Part shown: positions 1 to 10,800 of the stretch, piece after piece
Numbering within the stretch: position 1 is the first letter of the stretch
Layout of the letters: each line of letters begins with the position of its first letter
Assembly (NCBI GenBank): GCA_030268105.1
Contig: BSDZ01000019.1
Coordinates: forward strand, 1,466,001 to 1,530,000
DNA from: Volvox africanus
Lineage: Eukaryota > Chlorophyta > Chlorophyceae > Chlamydomonadales > Volvocaceae
Length of the DNA: 64,000 nt
Direction of reading: 5' to 3'
Position numbers and translations under genes: made by a program
Notes under the pieces: generated by a model
Database searches by the model: none
What the model was told of the DNA's origin: nothing
The model's input: the letters and a program-made list of their open reading frames with translations, nothing else

Positions 1-1897
1 CCTGACCTGATCTGAATTGATTTGAATTGACTTGACGACCAAAACCTCCCAAAGTCACTGTATATGTTACCCTTTCCTGGGCCTTATAAAATCCGCAGGC
101 CTTTCTCATATTGGCTGTTGACTTTGTGACCGGTACTGGTTGACCGGTCGCTAAAAAAATAGGTGAAGGGAGTCCCGAAATCACCTTTGCCCCTCCTCAA
201 TACTTTCCTGACTGTGCAATCCCCCTGCCCTCTCCCCCGTCCACCCCAACGACGATCTTCTCACGCGAGCAGCAGAATCATTCAAATCAAGATTTGGTGA
301 TTTGGTAATATATCGATCAGTCGATGTTGGACAGTTGGCTCTGTTGCTCAATCCAGACGAATCATTATAACACTTTGTAACCACACATGTACGACAGCGC
401 AATTCTGGCTGCTCCACACGTCCCAACCTACCCTTTCCCTCCACCGTACACATGCATGCCGTACATAGGTCTTGAGATTTACAGATCGTAAAAGCAGCAC
501 ATATAGACTACACATGCACATGCACACACAATTCAACACACATGCAGGACCCATCAGCCGGAAGGAGCGGGAAGGGCGGGAGGGGCGGGAGGGGGTGAAG
601 GAGAAAAACTTCAGTATGTGTTGTACGGATGCACGGTTGGGTGGTACAAAAAACACTAAAATCGTCAAGGAAACTGTGACTCCAACTTTATTCGTGGTTA
701 ACGATAATGATAAGCATGCTGCTCTTAGACCCCGCCTCCGGGTTCCGCACCGCCTAAAACCCTAAAACCCTAAAACACTAAAACACTAAAACCCTAAAAC
801 CCCCACCACCACATACGAAACGCAAGTGCCAAACACCAGTACCTTACTAATAATTCATTTCGCTCTCACACCTTATCATTGTGGCGGTGCCCCTCATGCG
901 GTACAACATGAGACAGCGCAGCGGCAAAATGCGGCCCCGACGGCTCAGCTAGTGTGTGTCAGACACCCCCGAGGCAGTCGCAACCTGCTGCAGTACAAAT
1001 GTGACTAATAATGAAATGGATTTTAGTTTAACGAACAAATCTTGTTCAGGCAACATCTACAACCATTACCACTGCAGCTACCCCTGCCAACCACAAGGCC
1101 CAGCCAATACTTGGCAGGGTACGACACTATTATAACCACCATGACATTGTTGTAATGAGGTTGGTGGTCGTGTAGCTTTGGGAAGCAACAGATAAACAAC
1201 GTACTTGCAACCGACAATCCATAACAGGCGCCGAAGCATATTAGTATGATGATGTGAACATCATCATCATCATCATCATCATCATCACCATCACCCAAAC
1301 ATGGCCTCCTCCTTCACTTCACAAACTTCATAACCACGTCTAAGGCCGAAACCTAACAGCCAACGAACCACCAACCAACGAACACCATGCTATACTGACG
1401 CTACATCACCGTTACACATAAACACACACACAAACATACACAGACACAGACACAGACACAGACACATACACATACACATAAACGTAAACATGCGCATACT
1501 CTCAGAGTGTAGGTACTGCCGAGGGCAGCAAGGTACATCAAAACAGCACGTCGTATTGCGTGCCGTACAGTGCAGTGTGATGCTTTGCCGTACAGTGCAG
1601 TCAGCTCAGCTCCTTGCCAAGAGCGGCTGTGACGAACGTCTTTCTCTGTTGCAGCTGCCAGGTGCCATTGTCGTAAAGTAAACCGACAATCCGTCAACCA
1701 CCATTAACCACCAACCACCAGTAGTAAAAGTAGAAGTAGTAGTAGAGATAGTAGCAGTTGAAAATAGTGACTTGATAACTGATAACTGATTCGAAGATTG
1801 CTAGTCCAAGGTAAACAGTACGATATGGGTGTAAGATACGCACTGGGGCCGAGCCTGCGCGTCACTGTCGTACTAAGCTCTTGGAAGTACTGCATTA
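1..1897. other. gene-poor stretch, window start
   Basis: No convincing exon seen. The stretch holds a telomere-like tract (separate entry), a CAT trinucleotide run near 1258-1290 and a CA-rich run near 1415-1485. The short open frames here have biased, low-complexity translations and lack recognisable domains or paired splice sites. Confidence 0.6.
753..801. repeat. interstitial telomere-like repeat (CCCTAAAA)
   Basis: Several copies of CCCTAAAA and the variant CACTAAAA are seen on the plus strand. The Chlamydomonas-type telomere unit is TTTTAGGG, so this is its C-rich strand. It is internal to the sequence, not at an end. Confidence 0.85.
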
Positions 1898-2164
1898 CTA
1901 ACGGCCATAATGCCGAGTGTCACAGGCGGTGGCATTGGCGGGATCGGTCGCACCACTAACGGTTTGATGGTCACTGCAGGTGCTGGCTCCTCCCAGTCCC
2001 GCAGTAGGGCGATGCAGCAGATCGTCAGCCAGAGCGAGGGCCAGTCCCTGGTCGCTGATGCCGGTGGTGATGGCGCTGGCACCTGGCAGGGCGCCGTTAC
2101 CTGCGCCGGTGGAGGCCATCCTCCCAGCTACGGACCCCAGGAGGAGGTCTTGCAGCTGAGCCAT
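1898..2164 (-). other. possible coding exon(s), unidentified
   Basis: This GC-rich block is open in more than one frame on both strands. The minus frame contains a helix-like stretch (LQDLLLGSVAGRMASTG) preceded by a CAG acceptor-like site and followed by a GTAACG donor-like site. The plus frame is Gly/Ser/Gln-rich. I do not recognise either translation. The block may be an exon of a gene downstream of the cyclase, or simply GC-rich noncoding DNA. Confidence 0.2.
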
Positions 2165-2345
2165 GGAGCTGGAGACCTTTGGAAGGGGGGTTGGGGGAGG
2201 TGTGTGTGTGTGTGTATTGGGGGGGGAGTTGGGGACACTGAGCTTCGCGAGGGAAGTGTTTGTTTGTGTGTGTGGTATGGAGGAGGTAGGCGTGTTTCGG
2301 GGGGGGGGAAATGGAGGGAGTTGGGGAGAGGTGTATGTGTGTATG

Positions 2346-2372
2346 AGGGTTTAGGGTTTTAGGGTTTTAGGG
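2346..2372. repeat. interstitial telomere-like repeat (TTTTAGGG)
   Basis: About three consecutive TTTTAGGG-type units, G-rich on the plus strand. The tract sits about 1 kb beyond the satellite that flanks the cyclase 3' end. Confidence 0.85.
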
Positions 2373-2784
2373 AAGGGGTTGATTCATTTCCATTCCTGCG
2401 TCCATAAGGGGCTATGTTCCATGAGGAGTCTTACTCCAGAATAAAGGAGGGGGCGAGGGGTATGTCGCCAATAGATACCCTGGTTAGGGATCGAGAGTGG
2501 TCTCAAGGACAAGGCGCATGTGGGCTTGGGAAGGTTGCTTGTGATGAATGTACAAGGTGTATGATCCTGGGATGTGTGATTATCTGGTAAATAATGGTCC
2601 AAGATGACCATACATTTGAAGATCTTCCAATGGGGTAACATCTGCAGGTGGTTTTATTAAATTTCAACTATTGTATTGAGGGGATTCCAAGATACTAGCC
2701 CTGGTTCAAGGGCCCCCCTCCCACTGCTCAGGCACCGGCAGGCCCAGAGGCCCGGTAGATTTCACGAAATGTTATATGTCTGTT

Positions 2785-2882
2785 GTGTCCGCCTACAAAG
2801 GCCCAATCGAAAGATGACCATTCATGGTCCATCCCTGACACTACTACCCGCGTAGATACCCCAGGATACTAAAGTATACGCC
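2785..2882 (-). repeat. copy 1 of a dispersed repeat
   Basis: The reverse complement of this segment matches 39278-39375 over roughly 90 bases, with a small indel, and matches 39892-39950 over about 60 bases. The shared core contains ATCCTGGGGTATCTACGCGG and GGATGGACCAT. It is probably the end of a transposable element, but no element structure could be delimited here. The surrounding 2373-3365 shows no gene. Confidence 0.75.
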
Positions 2883-3365
2883 TCAAGGTAATGCTTAAAA
2901 AATCTTAGAAATCAATGGAAATACAAAAAAAGTCCAGCAAAATCTCAAAATGCTGTCAAATTCTTTTATGTAATTGTTTAAAAAGAGTTGCCAATGCTAC
3001 TTCTACAACCGTTTATCAAGTAAAAATACTCCAGGATACTTCACAAAAGAGGCAATTTTGCCTGGAAAACGTATGAATGTACGTATGCGAATGATGAAAC
3101 GAAGCCCCCCAAAGCTGTTGCTCTTCAAAAGACAAGAGAACAATTTGCTAAGCTAGTTCATAGCTAGTAATGACAAGCAGGTCCACCAGGTCCGTGGGGT
3201 TCTCCGGCCTGATGGCCCTCTGCATGTGCATGTATACCCAGAACTTAATGAAGTTCTGAAGCGCTGAAGTACATTTCCGTACACAGAGACCTTTTCCAGT
3301 TTTCCACCTGGTGACGTGGTGAGTAGCAACTACGAGTGGACAAATACAGAGCAATAGTGAGAGGG

Positions 3366-4893
3366 CCCCCTGCCCTACTAGATAAGGACCCCTGACCTAC
3401 TAGATAAGGACCCCTGCCCTACTAGATAAGGACCCCTGACCTACTAGATAAGGACCCCTGACCTACTAGATAAGGACCCCTGACCTACTAGATAAGGACC
3501 CCTGACCTACTAGATAAGGACCCCTGACCTACTAGATAAGGACCCCTGACCTACTAGATAAGGACCCCTGACCTACTAGATAAGGACCCCTGACCTACTA
3601 GATAAGGACCCCTGACCTACTAGATAAGGACCCCTGACCTACTAGATAAGGACCCCTGACCTACTAGATAAGGACCCCTGACCTACTAGATAAGGACCCC
3701 TGCCCTACTAGATAAGGACCCCTGACCTACTAGATAAGGACCCCTGACCTACTAGATAAGGACCCCTGCCCTACTAGATAAGGACCCCTGACCTACTAGA
3801 TAAGGACCCCTGACCTACTAGATAAGGACCCCTGACCTACTAGATAAGGACCCCTGACCTACTAGATAAGGACCCCTGACCTACTAGATAAGGACCCCTG
3901 CCCTACTAGATAAGGACCCCTGACCTACTAGATAAGGACCCCTGCCCTACTAGATAAGGACCCCTGACCTACTAGATAAGGACCCCTGACCTACTAGATA
4001 AGGACCCCTGACCTACTAGATAAGGACCCCTGCCCTACTAGATAAGGACCCCTGCCCTACTAGATAAGGACCCCTGACCTACTAGATAAGGACCCCTGAC
4101 CTACTAGATAAGGACCCCTGACCTACTAGATAAGGACCCCTGCCCTACTAGATAAGGACCCCTGACCTACTAGATAAGGACCCCTGACCTACTAGATAAG
4201 GACCCCTGCCCTACTAGATAAGGACCCCTGCCCTACTAGATAAGGACCCCTGCCCTACTAGATAAGGACCCCTGACCTACTAGATAAGGACCCCTGACCT
4301 ACTAGATAAGGACCCCTGACCTACTAGATAAGGACCCCTGCCCTACTAGATAAGGACCCCTGACCTACTAGATAAGGACCCCTGCCCTACTAGATAAGGA
4401 CCCCTGCCCTACTAGATAAGGACCCCTGACCTACTAGATAAGGACCCCTGACCTACTAGATAAGGACCCCTGCCCTACTAGATAAGGACCCCTGCCCTAC
4501 TAGATAAGGACCCCTGACCTACTAGATAAGGACCCCTGCCCTACTAGATAAGGACCCCTGCCCTACTAGATAAGGACCCCTGCCCTACTAGATAAGGACC
4601 CCTGACCTACTAGATAAGGACCCCTGACCTACTAGATAAGGACCCCTGACCTACTAGATAAGGACCCCTGCCCTACTAGATAAGGACCCCTGACCTACTA
4701 GATAAGGACCCCTGACCTACTAGATAAGGACCCCTGCCCTACTAGATAAGGACCCCTGCCCTACTAGATAAGGACCCCTGCCCTACTAGATAAGGACCCC
4801 TGACCTACTAGATAAGGACCCCTGACCTACTAGATAAGGACCCCTGACCTACTAGATAAGGACCCCTGACCTACTAGATAAGGACCCCTGCCC
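3366..4893. repeat. 22-bp minisatellite, about 69 copies
   Basis: Nearly perfect head-to-tail copies of a 22-bp unit with core ACTAGATAAGGACCCCTG. Almost the only variation is one A/C position just after CCCCTG. The unit length is not a multiple of three and it carries TAG/TAA triplets, so it cannot be read through in any frame. The last exon of the cyclase runs from the right into this array and stops there at 4830-4832. The left ~17 units are almost all the A variant; A and C variants interleave further right. Confidence 0.97.
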
Positions 4894-7800
4894 GTGCGCC
4901 AACCGACCCCCACCTGCGCTATCTTCTGCACAGTCTGGCTGGGTGTCTTCCCGGCACCGGTGCTCCGAAGCCCAGGTGCAGCCCCCCCTAGAGACACCGC
5001 CAGCGCCTCCGGAAGGTCGGGGTGGACTCGCGGCTCGAGCTCCAGCGGGTCACGCCACAAATACGTCTTCGGGCAAACGGGCAAGTGTACGGACACACAG
5101 ACACACAGAGATGCAGACATGGCAAGAGTTGGCTTCCCGTGGGGAGGAGGCAGGGAGGTGTGCGCTTGGGTAGGGCTGGCCTTTCCCTGGCCATGTGGAC
5201 CGGGAAGGTTCTAGGGGATGGAAGGGGAGGGCTCAAAAGTGCATGTCTTGTAGGCAGGTGTAGATAGGGCTCTCTGCGGGAATAACCGTGGAGCTTTTCA
5301 GGGGGGGCGCCTTGGTGGCTTGTGACCCCCCCCCCCTCAGTGCCTTTAGAGGTTTCTTGCTTTTCTACTGGGCTGTTTGGGAGTGTCCTAGTTTAGCGCC
5401 CCCTTTCCTTTGAGAGTCCCTGGGAGGGAGGGCCAGGTCTCTGCTAGGGACGGAGTGGAGGTGGAGGAGGAGGGGTTTCCTTGTTTTGGGTGGGTAGGGG
5501 CTGCTCTCTTGCCTTCTTGCCCTCTTCTTCTGAGTGCTGGCGTGGTTGGCTGAGGCTCTGTTCCATTGAGTAGATTGAGGCTGGTGAGGTTTGTGCGCCC
5601 TTGCTTGCCCCCACCCTCCTAACCCCCACCCTCCTAACCCCCACCCTCCTAACCCCCACCCTCCTAACCCTCACGCCCACCCTCACCTGCATCAGCCCCT
5701 TTCCCTTCACCTCGATGCCCCCCGTGGGCTCCCAGCCCTCGTCCCGGAGAAGCTCGTACGTGGACTCGCTGACGTGGATGGCTCCAGGGACTCCGGTGCT
5801 CTCCATGCGGCTTGCGGTGTTGACCGTGTCACCTGCTTGGGAAGGGCGGGGGCAGAGATGGGCCCTATGGTTAAATGAGGGGGTAAGAAGGCGAGCGTGA
5901 GGCCTTGGCGGCCTGACACCAGTCCACTGGGTCGTTCGGTAACGAGGAGTACGAGTGTGAGGCAGTCAGGATTCGAACAATAAAATAATATATTTAAGAA
6001 TAAAATAAGAAATAATAATAAAAGTATTATTAAATACTCGAATATTGAAATTCGATGAATTTAAAAAATCCAATAAATTTGACAAATACGAAAAACTCTC
6101 TACAGTCGGGACGGCTATGACAGCAAGTGCCTCACAGCTTACACCCCACCGCTTTTGCACCCAGCTAACAATCGCTAACGGCTGACAGTTGACAGTTGCA
6201 TTCAGTTGGTACCCACCATAGCTCTGGTACCCACCGAAAAGGCAGAACCGCGGCATTCGTTGCCCCACCACTCCGCTGACCACGGGCCCAGTGGCAATCC
6301 CCACGCGGATCTGCACGGGCTCCCCTGTCGTGGGCATTGCCACCTGCTTGGCAGCCGCCAACATAGCCTAGGATAAAGGCAGTCACCGATTTCCCAGTGC
6401 AGCATCAAACACGAAATAACGTGTATTCAGAAAGAAGTATGTGGTTAAAATTTTTAATCTTAGGGTTTTAGGTTTTAGGGTTTTACTTAAATTTAATGGA
6501 ATAAATACTTCAATTTACAACAAATATAGAAGGTTAAACAACGAAAACATATAACAAAATAAGAGCTTGCAGCTTGGCTAGTCGTAAATCACTGCGAAGG
6601 TCCACAACTCCACTTATCACCACACAGATACAGATCGCCAGCTGTACGACATACATCCTCTGTGCGACATGCAGTACATGCTATAAACACCGTGGAAACC
6701 GCGAAACTTTAGGGCGTGCGGTTGTTGTTGGGACCTTGGTACCTTAGCGAACATGAAGACCTTCCGCGCGTGCAGCGGGTCCTGTCGGGTGCCCTCCCCC
6801 CTCACGGCCACCATGCCATCCTCGTCCTCGTGCATAAGGCCCCCCGCCACAAAGTAGCAGTCGCCGATCGTTTCAACCTTCATGATGATGATGATGATGA
6901 TGATAGAATGCACGGGGTGCCGGAGGAACACGATCTTGAGTGCGAATGGATGGAAACAAGAAGGCAGTAAATAAAAAATAACAATGGGGCTCCGAAACCA
7001 GAGACATCTGTACGACATCCCGTACAATCGGTAGAGAGTCCGAACGGTCAAGGACTCTAGTAGTTGCTACGGAAAGATGTACGAGCACCGCAAAAAAGCG
7101 GGAAGATGTACGCTTTCACTAAAACACAGGGCTCTCCCAAGGGACTCCGTGAATATCACTTTCTCACCTTGAAGACGCCGTACTGGTCCAGCATTTGATC
7201 GTACCGGCTGTACAAGTCGTTCAACATGGACATGACTGCTCGTGGCTCCACTTGCTTGCACATGGGGGTGAACCCTGTATGTGTGTTTGTGTGTTTGTGG
7301 TGTACGGCGTGCGTCATTTGCATAAATTGTAGGGGGTCAGTTATTTTTTTTTGTTTCAACAACAGCAGATTTGCCGTACCTATAGCTGTACCTGTCCCTG
7401 TGCGCGGGACAGGCTGGGATGTAGAGATCGTAGCGCGGGGGTTACCAACTCGTGGGTGCATGCGTGTGTGCATTTGCGTGTCAGTACAAATATGGACGTG
7501 TGGGGCTGGGGAAGTACGGGCATCCTGAGAGCGTAGCGACATCCTCCAAAGCTCAACACGCAACTACGAACGTAAAATCCGGCAGTAGCACAGAGATTCG
7601 ATAAACAGATCGAAGAAATGTCCCTGCTGTTGCATTTGTATCAACGGGCCTTGCCCACCTTCGCATTACGTTCTCCGCACTCTGCAGTTACGGCTCAGAC
7701 GGGAGCTTGACAGGAGTTGAAGCATTCCCGTGCAACCAACAAACGTCCTTCCGACTAACCGACTGACCAACTGAATTGCTAACCGACCGACTTACCTTTG

Positions 7801-10800
7801 ATGTCGGCGAAGAGCAGCGTCACCTGAACAGCACATGAAGTGTTGTACAATGTACGTCAGGATAAGGACAAAAACACAAACACACATAGGAAATGGCGGG
7901 TGGGGTGGAGGGGTGTTGGTGGGGGGAGTACAGATTAGATCCATATCCGTACGGACAAGATCCAGGAATGAAACACCTTACTGGTTTGCTGAGGCGATTA
8001 TTTGCCAATCCGCCACGTGCGGCCAGGTCTCATTTCCGGGTAAATCAGTAGGGCCCACTTGGCTCTCTCCCCCGCCACATCCTACTATGGTTGATCGCAC
8101 CTGCTCATGCCACGTAGCCAGTGCCGTACAGTCACGAACCGTGGGTCGAAGCATCTGGCCGTTTGCGGGTTGTGGTGACCCATCGGTCCGTGGCGGCGCA
8201 ATGGCCGCACGTAAGGCGTCGCAGGTCCACCTGCCACGGCCAGGGAAATGACAAAATGCAAATACAAAACATGTGTACAGAACTTGGATTATAAATATCT
8301 GTGAATGTGATTTTTAAACGAATTGCCGAAGGAGGAGAGGGAGAGGGAGAGGGAGAGGGAGAGGGAGAGGGAGAGGGAGAGGGAGAGGGAGAGGGAGAGG
8401 GAGAGGGAGAGGGAGAGGGAGAGGGAGAGGGAGAGGGAGAGGGAGAGGGAGAGGGAGAGGGAGAGGGAGAGGGAGAGGGAGAGGGAGAGGGAGAGGGAGA
8501 GGGAGAGGGAGAGCACTAAGACAGCAGAACTCCTTTCAAGGTCCCGTCCAACAGCCGCCCCAAAATGCTGTTAACATCAAGATTGCCCGAAAAGATAGCG
8601 CCAAATGAATTAGTTGGGCAGAACGTCAACTAGCTATTAGTTACTTTCCATGGCGGATCCCTCATAAACCTCGAAATAATATAAACCTGTAAGATATCTT
8701 TGTTTAAAAAATGAAAACTAAACCCCCAACGTTAGCGATCGAAATGTCGATGGTATGAGTTCCTAATATGATTTCTGATTTTTATATATAATTGATATTT
8801 AAAACTGCGAATTTATCGGTCGCTCACTCACTCTTCGGTAATGTAAGCCAAGATGTGTCGGGGAAAGAGTTGTTCCAGCAACCGGTGCTCCGTCTCCATC
8901 ACCAGCGCCAAATGCCGCTCAGCAATCACCTTGGCAGTCACGTCGTGCTGTCAGTCATCATCGGGAATCAAATTTGGCATAAATTAAAATCGAACAGCAA
9001 GACGCTGAAACTTGGAAGTTGGGAGGAATATAGGTTGGTTATTTCCTTAGCAGTATCGTACATATCCGTAGACAGCCTGTTAAGGAAAGGGTTGGTTTGG
9101 ATTTTGCGACACGCTACAACGGACAGCACTTGATGTAAAACCTGCCGGGGGATGAAGCACGCCGGCACAAACTGAGCCGCGTCCATCCGGTACCTGTCGT
9201 ACGCGCCTCAAAGGTCGACCGCTCGGGGGCTGTAGCGGCCGCGGATGTAACATGCGGAATGCGGAATAATGAATGAGGAGCTAAAGCAGTGTGTGCGCAT
9301 GTCGGGGTGCGCGTGCGTGTGCTTTCCACACTGCTCTGCGTATATGCAGAAGAACCAACCTCCGGGTTCGTCTCGACAAACCTTTAGGTCATAAGGCCTG
9401 TTGTACAACGTACCTGCGCCAGAACCAGTACGGCGCCGCCCGTAATTGGATCGATGGCCCGCGTCGCCCAAACTTCATGCCAGCACTCCTCCCAGGGGGG
9501 GTCATCTTCCGGTGACGTCAGGACCTCCTTGAGCAGTGCAGTCGCTGCTATCCCTGTCGGAGACTGATTGCCCCCGCCAAAGAATCTGTCGCCGCCACCG
9601 CCGCCGCCGCCGCCGCCACCGCCGCCGCCACCGCCGCCGCCACCGTCGCCGCCAGTAACAGGAGCAGGGTAGCTACCTGGATGGGGTTCAGGCCCCAATA
9701 CCGTAAGCAGCGCCGTCGTCGACGCATTTGCCGCCAGCAACTCCGGGTTCATCGGCGTCGACTGCGGCGGGGCCGCCATCGCTGGTAACGGTTGCATTGG
9801 TGGCATCGGCATCGGTGGCGGCCTCAGCGGCTGCGGAGGACTCCATACAACACCAGCCGCCATCACCGTCGCCGCCGTAGCAGCGGCAGCATCAGGGTTG
9901 CTTGCCCCGTTCCTGCCGTCTGCAACTCCGCCGCTGCTGTCAGCGGCAGAGAGGGCTCTGAGGCTAGCGTCTGGTCCGCCGCCGTCAGCATTAACTGTGG
10001 CGGCGGCGGCAGTCACTGCAGGCTCAGATAACCCCGGGCAGAAAGGTCCTGCCGTACCCCTCGCCGACATCTCCGTGGCGGCCACTGCCATACACTCCAA
10101 GTTATGTCCTTCAATTACCTCCGAAACCGCCACAGATTGCGTCTCCCGTACCGTGGACAAATTTGAGCATAGAAGCTTTGGCAGTAGCGATTTGGTTCCC
10201 CTCACCGTCATTGCCGCCACTGCTGCCTCACTGTGCCGATTGCTTTCGTGACTGCTGCTACAGCCATAGCTACTGCGACTCGGCGTTTCCAAAACCAGCA
10301 AGGTGCCACAGCCACTTTTGGCTTCAGTGGCGGCATCCCCGCCGTGCGCCGCCGCTGCCCGTGCAGCGTCGTCGCCGTTGACCGTGGCGCCAGGCCGCTG
10401 GGCTGGCTTTCCAGGGTACCATTCTTCCACAGCTGGGTACGGACCCGGCCATTGTACGACGTGACTGGTTTGAGCCTTATTATCCGAATCGGATGCGTCA
10501 CAGACAGCATTTGGCAATTTATCGGCATTGCCCCTCCCTGGAGTTCTTGAGAGCAGGGGATCACTTACTTCCGTAGATGCGAGTGCGTCGTACTTTCCAG
10601 CAGATCCCAGCGGCACTGGCACCGATAGCATCAAGCCGCTGTCTCGCATGAGGAACGGCTTCGGAGCCGCCTGATCCATCACCACTACGGATGACAACAT
10701 AGCCACGGTATTTGGACAAGAATTGTCGGAAGTGGTCAGGAAGGAGATAGCGCCGAGAGCGTCGCCGCCGTCACCGTACGACATGCCGTCGGGATCCAAA

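Noticed and set aside
3366..4893. Regularly spaced short repeats resembling a CRISPR array
   Set aside because: The units are contiguous with no variable spacers, and the genome is eukaryotic; it is a tandem minisatellite.
8289..8574. Open frames of Gly-Glu, Arg-Glu and Ser-Leu repeats
   Set aside because: All are translations of the intronic (GAGAGG)n array.
9115..9260. Possible extra cyclase exon reading [15 protein letters not shown]
   Set aside because: The exons at 9414 and 8947 join directly in phase and give the expected PAS-end to linker sequence; the intermediate frame breaks it.
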